DNA of 64,000 nucleotides from JACCTU01 sp963737405 (GTDB lineage: Bacteria > Actinomycetota > Thermoleophilia > Gaiellales > Gaiellaceae). Positions 28,568-36,900 of the stretch are shown piece after piece. The stretch is taken from NCBI GenBank assembly GCA_963737405.1, contig CAVTSL010000004.1:98244-162243 (forward strand). The letters run 5' to 3'. Position 1 is the first letter of the stretch, and each line of letters starts with the position of its first letter. A model generated the notes under the pieces. The model searched no databases, was not told where the DNA came from, and worked only from the letters and a program-made list of their open reading frames with translations. The position numbers were made by a program, and so were the translations under genes.

Positions 28568-28575
28568 GCCCGCGA

Positions 28576-28896
28576 TCAGTCCACGAGCCAGGCGTGGCCG
28601 AAGCGGCGCATCTCGTCGATCACGGGCAGGAGCGCGCGCCCCTTCTCCGTCAGCTCGTACTCGACGCGCGGCGGGCGCTCCGGGAAGCTCGTGCGGACGA
28701 CGATGTCCTGATCCTCGAGCGCGCGGAGCCGCTCCGAGAGCGTCCGCGGTGAGATGCCGGGGCAGGCGGCCTCCAGCTGCGTGAACCGGCGCGCGCCCTC
28801 CGAGAGGTCGTGCACGAGCAGCGCCGTCCACTTCGCGCCGATGATCTCCGTGCACGCCGCGACCGCACAGGAGGTCGTCTCGTGAGTCGGGAGCAT
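28576..28896 (-). CDS. HxlR-family winged-helix transcriptional regulator
   Basis: A 106-residue MarR-like winged-helix protein. The N-terminal Cys-containing SCAVAACTEIIGAKWTALLVHDL is followed by a recognition helix region SPRTLSERLRALEDQDIVVR and wing RVEYELTEKGRALLPVI, all typical of HxlR. Many HxlR proteins sense electrophiles or redox state through an N-terminal Cys. ATG 28896 is used; an in-frame GTG 12 nt upstream is possible. No neighbouring target gene is evident. Confidence 0.85.
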   Translation of the reverse strand: MLPTHETTSCAVAACTEIIGAKWTALLVHDLSEGARRFTQLEAACPGISPRTLSERLRALEDQDIVVRTSFPERPPRVEYELTEKGRALLPVIDEMRRFGHAWLVD

Positions 28897-28940
28897 CGTG
28901 CGCGCCACTACACGAAGTGTAGCGACGTGCCTGGAAACGC

Positions 28941-29621
28941 CTATCCCTCGGGCTCGTCCATGTGGGACGCGTCCGTGAACTCCCGGAACTCGCCCGAGAC
29001 CAGGTACGCAGTCCGCTCCCCGATGTCCACCGCGTGGTCGCCGATCCGCTCGAAGCAGCGCGCGACGATGATCATGCGCAGCCCCCACTCGTGCATCGTC
29101 GGGTCGCGCCCGAACGAGAGCACCTGCTGGACGAAGCGGCGGTTGGCGCGGTCGATCAGCTCGTCCAGGTCGACGAGCGTCTCCGCCTGCTCGAGGTTGC
29201 GCGCCGCGAACGAGTCGAGCGCGACGCGGATCATCTCCTCGGCGCGGGAGCCCATCTCCTCGAACGCGTCGACGAACATCCGGTCGGGCGCGACCGGCGG
29301 CGCAAGCTTCACGAGCTTGGCGATCGTCACGCAGTAGTCGCCGATGCGCTCGAGGTGCAGGTTGACGTGCAGCATCGAGAGCACGAGCCGCAGGTCGGAC
29401 GCGACCGGCGTCTGGCGCGCGAGCAGCTCCTGGATGCCCTCCTCGACCGCCAGGTAGCGCCCGTCCACCTCGTCGTCGAACGCGATCACCTCCTCCGCGA
29501 GCTCTTCGTCCTGCTGGACGAGCGCGTTGAGCGCGCCGCGGAGCGAGCGGAGGACGAGCGTCCCCTCCTCGTGGATCGACGCCTCGAGCTGGTCCAGCTC
29601 CTCCTGGAAGCCGACCCTCAT
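28941..29621 (-). CDS. phoU: Phosphate signalling protein PhoU
   Basis: A 226-residue all-helical protein with two PhoU repeats, each carrying a metal-cluster-type motif (LHLERIGDYCVTIAKL and CFERIGDHAVDIGERTAYL). It links the Pst transporter to the PhoR/PhoP system, repressing the Pho response when phosphate is ample. Its start overlaps the pstB stop by 4 nt, so it is made with PstB from the same transcript. Confidence 0.92.
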   Translation of the reverse strand: MRVGFQEELDQLEASIHEEGTLVLRSLRGALNALVQQDEELAEEVIAFDDEVDGRYLAVEEGIQELLARQTPVASDLRLVLSMLHVNLHLERIGDYCVTIAKLVKLAPPVAPDRMFVDAFEEMGSRAEEMIRVALDSFAARNLEQAETLVDLDELIDRANRRFVQQVLSFGRDPTMHEWGLRMIIVARCFERIGDHAVDIGERTAYLVSGEFREFTDASHMDEPEG

Positions 29622-30478
29622 CCGAACCGCCCCGTCACGTAGTCCTCGGTTCGCTGGTCGCCGGGCTGGGTGAAGATCTTCGTCGTCTCGTCGTACTCGA
29701 CGAGCACGCCCGTGCGCTCACCTTCGGGCGCGACGTCGACGGAGAAGAACGCGGTCATGTCTGCGACGCGCGCGGCCTGCTGCATGTTGTGGGTCACGAT
29801 CACGATCGTGTAGTCGCGCTTCAGCTCGTGCATCAGGTCCTCGATCCGCGTCGTCGCGATCGGGTCGAGCGCCGACGCCGGCTCGTCCATCAGGATCACC
29901 TCGGGCTCGGTCGCGAGCGCGCGCGCGATGCAGAGCCGCTGCTGCTGGCCGCCCGAGAGGCCGAGCGCGTTCCGCTTGAGCCGGTCCTTCACCTCGTCCC
30001 AGAGCGCCGCGCGCCGGAGCGCCTGCTCGACGCGCTCGTCGAGCCCCTTCTTCCAGCCGAGCACGCGCGGGCCGAACGCGACGTTGTCGTAGATCGACTT
30101 CGGGAACGGATTCGGCTTCTGGAAGACCATCCCGATCTGCTTGCGCACCTCCACTGGGTCGACGTCGCGGCCGTAGAGATCCTCGCCGTGGTAGAGCACC
30201 GTGCCGTGCACCTTCGCGCCCGGGATCAGGTCGTTCATGTGGTTGAAGACCCGGATGAACGTGCTCTTGCCGCAGCCGGACGGGCCGATGATCGCGGTCA
30301 CCTGCCGCGCGTAGATCGGCATCGACACGTCGCGGATCGCGAGGTTGCCGTCGTAGGACACACCGACCGCCTGAACGTCGAAGACGACGTCACGCGTCGC
30401 CGGCGCGGGCGTCCGCGGCAGGTCCTGCGCGATCTTGACCGGCTGCGCCTCGGTCACGGGGGCGATTCTCCCCGTCAA
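29618..30478 (-). CDS. pstB: Phosphate ABC transporter ATP-binding protein
   Basis: A 286-residue ATPase with Walker A GPSGCGKST, signature LSGGQQQRLCIARAL and Walker B VILMDEPASALDP, plus the PstB-typical FIRVFNHMNDLIPGAKV. It powers high-affinity phosphate uptake with PstSCA, which are encoded 13 kb away. The first start (30478) adds six residues before a GTG giving VTEAQPVKI, and either is possible. A Pho box lies 14-42 nt upstream, read in the gene's direction. Confidence 0.93.
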   Translation of the reverse strand: MTGRIAPVTEAQPVKIAQDLPRTPAPATRDVVFDVQAVGVSYDGNLAIRDVSMPIYARQVTAIIGPSGCGKSTFIRVFNHMNDLIPGAKVHGTVLYHGEDLYGRDVDPVEVRKQIGMVFQKPNPFPKSIYDNVAFGPRVLGWKKGLDERVEQALRRAALWDEVKDRLKRNALGLSGGQQQRLCIARALATEPEVILMDEPASALDPIATTRIEDLMHELKRDYTIVIVTHNMQQAARVADMTAFFSVDVAPEGERTGVLVEYDETTKIFTQPGDQRTEDYVTGRFG

Positions 30479-30491
30479 CGGCGCGGGGGTG

Positions 30492-30520
30492 GGTCGAATC
30501 GTGGTGAACGACTGGTGAAC
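30492..30520 (-). promoter_or_regulatory. Pho box upstream of pstB-phoU
   Basis: On the minus strand, GTTCACC (30520-30514) and GTTCACC (30509-30503) are exactly 11 bp apart, followed by a weaker TTCGACC unit (30498-30492). This matches the actinobacterial PhoP-binding direct repeat, and the orientation agrees with the downstream gene. Confidence 0.75.
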
Positions 30521-30533
30521 AGGTTGTATCGAC

Positions 30534-31361
30534 TCACGCCGCGTCGGAGAGCGTCGTCCTCGTCAGCGCCTCCGCGACCCGCTCGAAAACGTCCTCGTCG
30601 TCGAAGGAGTAGGCGTCCGTGAAGTCGACGGCGCCGTTCAGCTCGAGGACGACGTAGGAGCGCTCCCGCCGCAGGAGGTCGACGCCGGCGAGGTCGGCGC
30701 CGACCGCCGCCGCCGCGGCGAGCGCGAGCGCGCGCGCCCGCGTGCCGGGGACGACAGGGCGGCGCGTTCCTCCGAGCGCGACGTTCGTCCGCCACTCACC
30801 GGGCGCCGCGACCCGCTCGATCGCCCCGACGACCTCGCCACCGGCGACGAGGACGCGCAGATCGCACCCTGTCGGCGGGACGAGCTCCTGGATGAGCGCG
30901 CCCTGCTCGCGGAACCACAGCTCGTCGTGCAGCGCTCGCAAGCAGCGACGGAGCTGGGCGCGTGTGGAGCAGAGGTGCACGTGTCGGCCCCAGCTGCCGA
31001 AGCGCGGCTTGATCACCGCGGGGAGCTCGATCGAGCCGGCCGTCGCGCCGACGTGCAGGTACGCGCTCCGCGGGTGCGGCACGTTGACGTGGCGGAGCCG
31101 GATCGCGGTGAGCAGCTTGTCGTGCATCGCGAGGAGCGCGTCCGCCCGGTTCAGCACGTGGACGCCGCGCTGCTCGAGCCGACGCAGCGTCCAGAGCCCC
31201 GGCTCGACGCCGTCGAGCGTCCGCCTGATGTCGAGGCGCGCCAGCGCGACGTCGCCGACCGTCAGCGTCCGAAGCGCGGCGCGCGGCGAGAGCAGCACCG
31301 CGCCCTGCTCGGCGAGCCTGGCGTTCGTGCCGTGCCGCCTATGCGCGACGACCGCGAGCAT
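30534..31361 (-). CDS. ATP-grasp enzyme, RimK/LysX-like
   Basis: A 275-residue ATP-grasp ligase. Pre-grasp region ends at HDKLLTAIRLRHVNVPHP, followed by the ATP-binding PAVIKPRFGSWGRHVHL, LIQELVPPTGCDLRVLVAG and the metal-binding end VVLELNGAVDFTDAY. These resemble RimK/LysX-type amino-acid or carrier-protein ligases. The substrate is unknown. It lies between pstB and the Pit genes and has a three-unit 11-bp repeat 42-70 nt upstream of its start, suggesting phosphate control. Confidence 0.82.
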   Translation of the reverse strand: MLAVVAHRRHGTNARLAEQGAVLLSPRAALRTLTVGDVALARLDIRRTLDGVEPGLWTLRRLEQRGVHVLNRADALLAMHDKLLTAIRLRHVNVPHPRSAYLHVGATAGSIELPAVIKPRFGSWGRHVHLCSTRAQLRRCLRALHDELWFREQGALIQELVPPTGCDLRVLVAGGEVVGAIERVAAPGEWRTNVALGGTRRPVVPGTRARALALAAAAAVGADLAGVDLLRRERSYVVLELNGAVDFTDAYSFDDEDVFERVAEALTRTTLSDAA

Positions 31362-31402
31362 TGCCCGGGAGCATGAGGGCGATCGAGCGCGTCCGGTGGC
31401 CG

Positions 31403-31431
31403 TTTCACGAACGTCTCACCGGACCTTCACC
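31403..31431 (+). promoter_or_regulatory. Pho-box-like repeat upstream of the ATP-grasp gene (reverse orientation)
   Basis: Units TTTCACG (31403-31409), TCTCACC (31414-31420) and CTTCACC (31425-31431) are spaced exactly 11 bp apart on the plus strand. The adjacent start (31361) reads on the minus strand, so the repeat is inverted relative to it. Confidence 0.5.
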
Positions 31432-31433
31432 GT

Positions 31434-32420
31434 CTAGAAGAGACCCTCGATCGGCCAGTAGAGCAACGCCGCGACGAGCGCGGAGGCGGGGATCGTCAGC
31501 ACCCAGGCGAAGATGATGTTCCCCGCGACCCCCCAGCGCACCGCGGAGAAGCGCTTGGTCGCGCCGGCGCCCATGACCGCGCCGGAGATGCACTGCGTCG
31601 TCGAGACGGGAAAGCCGAAGTGCGTCGCGGCGTAGAGCACGCTCCCCGCAGACACCTGTGCAGCGAACCCGTCGACGGGATCCATCTTGAAGATCCGCTG
31701 GCCGACGGTCCGCATGATCCGCCAGCCGCCGACGTAGGTCCCGAGCGCGATCGCGAGCCCCGCCGAGACCTTCACCCAGTTCGGAATGTAGAACTCGTCG
31801 ATCGTGCCGCTCGTGAAGAGCGCGAGCGCGATGACGCCCATCGTCTTCTGCGCGTCGTTCGCGCCGTGCGTGAACGCGAACCACGTGCCCGACAGCATCT
31901 GGCCGTACCGGAAGAGTCGATTGCCCGCGCCGGGCGTCATCCACACGAACACCCAGTAGATGAGCAGCAGCAGGATGAACGCGCCGATGAAGCCGAGGAT
32001 CGGCGACGCGATCCCGGGGATCACGACCTTGTCCAGCACGCCTTTCCACTCGACACCTGCCGTCCCCGACTGGATGAGCGCCGCGCCGATCAGCCCCCCG
32101 AAGAGCGCGTGCGACGAGCTCGATGGGAGCCCGAGCCACCAGGTGATGAGGTTCCACGTGATCGCCCCGAGCAGCGCCGCGAGGATGGTCTGCATCGTGG
32201 CGAGGTTGGTGTCGATGATCCCCTGGCCGACGGTCTTCGCCACTGCCGTCGTGACGAACGCGCCGGCGAGGTTCGCGAGCGCGGCGACCGTCACGGCCTG
32301 CCGGGGCGTGAGCGCGCGCGTCGAGACCGACGTCGCCACGGCGTTCGCCGTGTCGTGGAAGCCGTTCGTGAAGTCGAAGAAGAGCGCCGTCGCGATGACG
32401 ACGACGAGCAGAACGTCCAC
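31434..32420 (-). CDS. pit: PiT-family inorganic phosphate transporter
   Basis: A 328-residue multi-pass transporter. Duplicated PiT signatures appear as FTNGFHDTANAVATSV and FTHGANDAQKTMGVIAL, with GLPSSSSHALFGG and GFPVSTTQCISGAVMGAG. It is a low-affinity phosphate/metal-phosphate symporter. It shares a base with the stop of the DUF47 gene upstream (start at 32420), a standard pairing. Confidence 0.92.
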   Translation of the reverse strand: MDVLLVVVIATALFFDFTNGFHDTANAVATSVSTRALTPRQAVTVAALANLAGAFVTTAVAKTVGQGIIDTNLATMQTILAALLGAITWNLITWWLGLPSSSSHALFGGLIGAALIQSGTAGVEWKGVLDKVVIPGIASPILGFIGAFILLLLIYWVFVWMTPGAGNRLFRYGQMLSGTWFAFTHGANDAQKTMGVIALALFTSGTIDEFYIPNWVKVSAGLAIALGTYVGGWRIMRTVGQRIFKMDPVDGFAAQVSAGSVLYAATHFGFPVSTTQCISGAVMGAGATKRFSAVRWGVAGNIIFAWVLTIPASALVAALLYWPIEGLF

Positions 32421-33040
32421 TAGCGGTTCTTGACGAGGATCGCCTCGAGCACGTCGGCGGACGTTTGAAACGCGTCGACCGACTCCTCAAGCTGCTCGTG
32501 GATGTCCTTCCAGCGGATGATCGAGAGCGGGTCCTGCCCGGAGCGGAAGAGCTCGGCAACCGCAAGGCGCAGGATCCTGTCTCCTTCGTCCTCGAGCTCG
32601 CGGATCCCATGGAGCTCGCCGCTCGCATCCCGGAACCCGTCGAGATGACGCACACCGGCGTCGAGCTGCTGTGCGGCGCGGTGGATGACGTCGGCCTGCT
32701 CGCGCGCCCGTTCCGGGATGCGGCGCACGTCGTACAGCTCGAGGTTCTGCGCCGCATCGTCGACGTGGTCACAGATGTCGTCGAGCGCTGTGGCGAGCCG
32801 GAAGATGTCGTCGCGGTCGAACGGCGTGACGAACGTCCTGTTGACGAGCCCGATCACCTCGGCGGTCAGCCGGTCGCCCTCGTGCTCGTGCTCCTTGATC
32901 TGTGCGATCGAGTCGCGCCCGTCCTCCGGATAGGTGTCGAGGAGGTCGACCAGGAGCTGCGTGATCTCGACGATGTTCGTCGAGGCACTGGTGAAGAGAT
33001 GGAAGAACTCCCGCTTCTGCGGCTTGAGGCTCAGGCGCAC
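32420..33040 (-). CDS. DUF47 / PhoU-like Pit accessory protein
   Basis: A 206-residue helical protein of the DUF47 family (FFHLFTSASTNIVEITQLL, LVNRTFVTPFDRDDIFRLATALDDICD). Members pair with Pit transporters and are thought to modulate them. GTG 33040. It is the first gene of a two-gene operon with pit and has a Pho box 18-35 nt upstream, oriented with the gene. Confidence 0.88.
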   Translation of the reverse strand: MRLSLKPQKREFFHLFTSASTNIVEITQLLVDLLDTYPEDGRDSIAQIKEHEHEGDRLTAEVIGLVNRTFVTPFDRDDIFRLATALDDICDHVDDAAQNLELYDVRRIPERAREQADVIHRAAQQLDAGVRHLDGFRDASGELHGIRELEDEGDRILRLAVAELFRSGQDPLSIIRWKDIHEQLEESVDAFQTSADVLEAILVKNR

Positions 33041-33057
33041 GCCGGGCTTCTACCAGA

Positions 33058-33075
33058 AGTGACCGATTGGTGAAC
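33058..33075 (-). promoter_or_regulatory. Pho box upstream of the DUF47-pit operon
   Basis: On the minus strand GTTCACC (33075-33069) and GGTCACT (33064-33058) are exactly 11 bp apart. Correct orientation for the pit operon. It lies in the 36-bp gap after phoR. Confidence 0.65.
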
Positions 33076-33076
33076 G

Positions 33077-34051
33077 TCAGATCCCGTCCGGGAACCTCGC
33101 GCGCACGGTCAGCCCCCCGCCCGGCGAGCCGGACGCCTCGACCGTGCCGCCTGCCGAGGTGACGACGTGCTTCACGATCGCGAGGCCGAGCCCGGTGCCA
33201 CGCGACGACCGTGCGCGATCTGTGCGGTAGAAGCGCTCGAAGAGGCGGGGGAGGTCGTCGTCCGCGACGCCCTGGCCGTCGTCCGCGACGGTGACGCTCA
33301 CGGCGCCGTCGCGGCGCTCCGCCGAGATGCGGCACCGCGCGCCCGGCCCCGCGTATCGGATCGAGTTCGCGACGAGGTTCTCGAGGACGACGCGGAGCAT
33401 GCGCGGACGCAGTGGGACCTCGATCCCCTCGGGCACGTCGATGCTCAGCACGACGTCCGCGCGGTCGGCCGATTCGGCAAGCGACGCGCCGACCTCCTCG
33501 GCGATCGCCAGCAGGGGCGTCTGCGCGAGGGCGACGACCTGGCGGCCCGTCTCGAGCTCCGAGAGGAAGAGCACGTCGTCGATCAGCTCGCCGATCTGCT
33601 CCACCTCGAGGCGTGCTCGTCCGATCAGCTCCTCCGGGTCCTCGCCCGGCAGCGCAGCGGTCTCGAGCAGCGACATGAGACGTGCGAGCGGCGTCCGCAG
33701 CTCGTGCGAGACGGCGGCGGTGAACCCGGCGCGGAGCTCGTCGTACGCGGCGTTCTCTGCCGGCTCGCTCAGGTAGAGGAGCGTCTCCTTCTTGCCGAGC
33801 GCGTCGTACGGCACCTCGACGGCTCGCCGCTCACGGAGCGCTGACTCGGGCAGCCGGCGTCCCATCGCGAGGTCCTGGATCGCCTCGCGCGCGCGCCTGC
33901 TCGCTGCGACGACGCGCTCCTCGCGGTCGAGCACCACGAGGATCTCGCGACTCTCCTCGATCGCGGCGCGGCCCCGCGCGGCCTCGAACGCCATCTGGTC
34001 GGGTTCGTCCTCGAACGGGCGATCCTCGCGCCCGAAGAGCCTCTTTACCAC
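33077..34051 (-). CDS. phoR: Sensor histidine kinase, PhoR-like, no membrane segment
   Basis: A 324-residue kinase. N-terminal PAS-like region (about 30-100, ILVVLDREERVVAASRRA), the HisKA H-box AVSHELRTPLARL, then HATPase boxes N (LENLVANSIRYAG), G1 (DDGQGV), F (FERFYRTD) and G2 (RGTGLGLAIVKH). It should phosphorylate the divergent regulator at 34121. No transmembrane helix is visible, unlike most PhoR proteins, so signal input probably comes through PhoU/PstB contacts or the PAS domain. GTG 34051 lies within Pho-box repeats. Confidence 0.87.
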   Translation of the reverse strand: MVKRLFGREDRPFEDEPDQMAFEAARGRAAIEESREILVVLDREERVVAASRRAREAIQDLAMGRRLPESALRERRAVEVPYDALGKKETLLYLSEPAENAAYDELRAGFTAAVSHELRTPLARLMSLLETAALPGEDPEELIGRARLEVEQIGELIDDVLFLSELETGRQVVALAQTPLLAIAEEVGASLAESADRADVVLSIDVPEGIEVPLRPRMLRVVLENLVANSIRYAGPGARCRISAERRDGAVSVTVADDGQGVADDDLPRLFERFYRTDRARSSRGTGLGLAIVKHVVTSAGGTVEASGSPGGGLTVRARFPDGI

Positions 34052-34071
34052 CTCGTCACCAGTTCCTCACC
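34043..34071 (+). promoter_or_regulatory. Pho box in the phoR-phoP divergent region
   Basis: Units CTTTACC (34043-34049), CGTCACC (34054-34060) and CCTCACC (34065-34071) repeat with 11-bp period on the plus strand, 50-78 nt before the phoP ATG. They cover the phoR start codon. This suggests autoregulation of phoP and possible repression of phoR. Confidence 0.65.
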
Positions 34072-34120
34072 GCGCATGAACCCTCCGGTGCGACGACGGT
34101 AACCATGATCGAAGCGAACC

Positions 34121-34816
34121 ATGGCCAAGGTGCTCATCGTCGAGGACGACGAGGTCATCGGCCGCGGGATGTCGGGCCACCTCGCCAACGCCGGCTTCGA
34201 GCCGCTCCTCGTGACGCGTGGCGAGACCGGCCTCGCCCGGCTCCGCTTCGAGCGGCCGGACGTCGTCGTGCTCGACCTGATGCTTCCCGGCCTCGACGGC
34301 TGGCAGCTGCTGGAGACGGCGCGCGGCGAGGGCATCGGCACGCCCATTCTCGTCGTCAGCGCACGTGGCACCGAGCGAGACCGCGTGCGTGCGCTCGACG
34401 TCGGCGCCGACGACTACCTCGTGAAGCCGTTCTCGATGCAGGAGCTCGTCGCGCGGGTGCGCGCCGCCGCCCGGCGCGGCGTCCGTCCACAGGAGGAGAC
34501 CCGTGGCGAGCCGATCGAGCTCGAGGAGCTGCTGATCGACCCGCGCGAGGTCCAGGCCTACGTCGCGGGCGAGAGCGCCGACCTCACACCGACCGAATTC
34601 CGGCTCCTCTACGCACTTGCGCAGGAGCAGGGTAGGGTCGTGACGAGAGAGGAGCTCATGCAGCGCATCTGGGGACGGCGACAGCGGCACCGCGATCGAA
34701 CGGTCGACGTCTTCGTGCGGAAGCTGCGCGACAAGATCGATCGTCGCGCACCGACGCACGCGTTTCTGCACACCCGGCACGGAGTGGGCTACAAGCTGCA
34801 GGCGCTGAAGAAGTAG
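34121..34816 (+). CDS. phoP: OmpR-family response regulator, PhoP-like
   Basis: A 231-residue regulator. The receiver domain has acidic pocket EDD near residue 9, phospho-acceptor Asp in VVVLDLMLPG, Thr/Ser in VVSARG and Lys in YLVKPFS. The C-terminal winged helix shows LTPTEFRLLYALAQEQGRVVTREELMQRIWG and a recognition helix RDRTVDVFVRKLRDKI. It is paired with the divergent kinase and precedes ppk (its stop shares one base with the ppk GTG). It is the likely binder of the 11-bp Pho boxes across the island. Confidence 0.9.
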   Translation: MAKVLIVEDDEVIGRGMSGHLANAGFEPLLVTRGETGLARLRFERPDVVVLDLMLPGLDGWQLLETARGEGIGTPILVVSARGTERDRVRALDVGADDYLVKPFSMQELVARVRAAARRGVRPQEETRGEPIELEELLIDPREVQAYVAGESADLTPTEFRLLYALAQEQGRVVTREELMQRIWGRRQRHRDRTVDVFVRKLRDKIDRRAPTHAFLHTRHGVGYKLQALKK

Positions 34817-36900
34817 TGACGCGCCAGTACGACGCTGAGATGCGGTACATCAACCGCGAGCTCTCGTGGCTCGAGTACGCGGCCCGGGTGCTCGAGCTCG
34901 CAGCGGACCAGGCGGTTCCGCTCCTCGAGCGGGTCAAGTTCTGCGCGATCTTCTCGCAGATGCTCGACGAGTTCTTCCAGGTCCGCGTCGCGGGGCTTGA
35001 GGGGCAGGCGTCGGCGGGGGTCCCGGTCCGGTCTCCGGACGGCCGCTCCCCGCAGCAGGCGCTCTCGGAGATCCGCTCGCGCGTCGAGGAGCTCGTCACG
35101 CGGCAGGGGAGGCTCTGGTCGCGCGACCTGCGTCCGGCGCTCGAGGAGGAGCGGATCGTCGTCGGCGGCGTCGAGGACTGCACGCCCAAGGAGCTCGTGG
35201 AGCTCACCGCGCGGTTCCAACGAGAGATCTATCCCGTGCTGACGCCGCTCGCGGTCGGCCCGGGCCAGCCGTTCCCGTACATCTCGCCGCTGTCGCTCTC
35301 GCTCGCGGTCTTCGTTCGCGATCCGGACTCGGGCGAGGAGCGCTTCGCCCGCGTCAAGGTGCCGGAGGGTCTGCCGCGCTTCTCGACCGTCGGCCGCCGC
35401 GGGCTCTACGTGCCGCTCGAGCGCGTGATCTCGCACTTCCTGTCGGAGCTCTTTCCGCAGATGGAGATCGTCGAGCGCGCCGTGTTCCGCGTCACCCGCG
35501 ACGCCGACTTCGAGGTGTCGGACGAGGCCGACGACCTGCTCGAGGCCGTCGAGCTCGAGCTGCGACGCCGGCGCTTCGGCGACGTCGTCCGGGTGGAGGT
35601 GTCGTCGCAGATGTCGTCCGCGATGCTCGGACGGCTCAAGGACGGCCTCGACGCCGACGACTCGCACGTGTACCAGGTCTCGGGCCCGCTCGATCTCTCG
35701 GAGCTGCTGCAGCTGACCCGGGTCGACCGGCCGGAGCTCGCGGACGACCCGTGGATCGGCGTGACGCCGCCCAGGTTCGCCGCCGCGCTCGCCGGCGGCG
35801 ACGTCTTCTCGGAGATCCGGCGGGGCGACCAGCTCGTCCACCATCCGTACGACTCGTTCTCGACGACGTTCGAGGCGTTCGTGCGGGCTGCGGCGTCGGA
35901 CCCGGACGTCGTGTCCCTGAAGACGACCGTGTACCGGACGAGCGACGAGTCGCCGCTGGTGCCGGCGCTGATCGAGGCGGCGGAGAACGGGAAGCAGAGC
36001 GTCTGCCTGGTCGAGCTCAAGGCTCGGTTCGACGAGCGGCGGAACATCGAGTGGTCGAGGAAGCTCGAGCGCGTCGGCGTGCACGTCGTCTACGGGTTCC
36101 CGACGCTGAAGATCCATCTCAAGACGACGCTCGTGGTACGCCGGGAGGGTGACACGCTCCGCAGGTACGTCCACGTCGGGACCGGCAACTACCACGCGAT
36201 CAACGCGAGGATCTACGAGGACTTCGGCCTCTTCACCGCGGACGACGACATCACGTCCGACGTCGCCGACCTGTTCAACCACCTCACCGGGTTCGGCAAG
36301 CCGCAGGCGTTCCGGAAGATCCTCGTCTCGCCGTTCAACCTCCGCGAACGTCTGATCGAGGAGATCCGGAAGGTCGGCGCAGCGTCGAAGGGCGGCAAGC
36401 CCGGGCGGATCCAGATCAAGGTGAACGCGCTCACCGATCCCGCGATCATCGACGAGCTCTACGAGGCATCGCAGCTGGGCGCGCAGATCGATCTCATCGT
36501 GCGGGGAGCCTGCTCGCTTCGGCCCGGCGTCAAGGGGCTGTCCGAGAACATCCGGGTTCGGTCGATCGTCGGCCGCTTCCTCGAGCACAGCCGCGTCTAC
36601 CACTTCGACTCCGGAGGGAGCGATGGGTGCTGGCTGATGGGGAGCGCGGACCTGATGCCGCGGAACCTCGACAACCGGCTCGAGCTCGTGGTCCCGGTCG
36701 AGAACGAGCGCCTTCGTGCGCGGCTCGGCTCGGTTTTCGCCGTGCTGCTCGGGGACAACAAGAACGCATGGGAGCTTGGCGAAGACGGTGGCTGGCGGCG
36801 CGTGCGGCCCGGCAAGGGCGAGCGCGCGCGGCCCACGCACGACGCGCTGATCCGGGTCGCGTCGCGCGCGCCGCGGCGCAGCACGGCGAGGCGGCGATGA
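34816..36900 (+). CDS. ppk1: Polyphosphate kinase 1
   Basis: A 694-residue PPK1. N-terminal NRELSWLEYAARVLE with FCAIFSQMLDEFFQVRV, the phosphate-binding segment LKTTVYRTSDESPLV, and the autophosphorylated-His region HVGTGNYHAINARIYEDFGL. The second catalytic segment is EHSRVYHF. It makes inorganic polyphosphate from ATP at the membrane periphery. The GTG at 34816 shares a base with the phoP stop, so regulator and kinase are co-transcribed, and it overlaps ppx downstream. Confidence 0.94.
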   Translation: MTRQYDAEMRYINRELSWLEYAARVLELAADQAVPLLERVKFCAIFSQMLDEFFQVRVAGLEGQASAGVPVRSPDGRSPQQALSEIRSRVEELVTRQGRLWSRDLRPALEEERIVVGGVEDCTPKELVELTARFQREIYPVLTPLAVGPGQPFPYISPLSLSLAVFVRDPDSGEERFARVKVPEGLPRFSTVGRRGLYVPLERVISHFLSELFPQMEIVERAVFRVTRDADFEVSDEADDLLEAVELELRRRRFGDVVRVEVSSQMSSAMLGRLKDGLDADDSHVYQVSGPLDLSELLQLTRVDRPELADDPWIGVTPPRFAAALAGGDVFSEIRRGDQLVHHPYDSFSTTFEAFVRAAASDPDVVSLKTTVYRTSDESPLVPALIEAAENGKQSVCLVELKARFDERRNIEWSRKLERVGVHVVYGFPTLKIHLKTTLVVRREGDTLRRYVHVGTGNYHAINARIYEDFGLFTADDDITSDVADLFNHLTGFGKPQAFRKILVSPFNLRERLIEEIRKVGAASKGGKPGRIQIKVNALTDPAIIDELYEASQLGAQIDLIVRGACSLRPGVKGLSENIRVRSIVGRFLEHSRVYHFDSGGSDGCWLMGSADLMPRNLDNRLELVVPVENERLRARLGSVFAVLLGDNKNAWELGEDGGWRRVRPGKGERARPTHDALIRVASRAPRRSTARRR

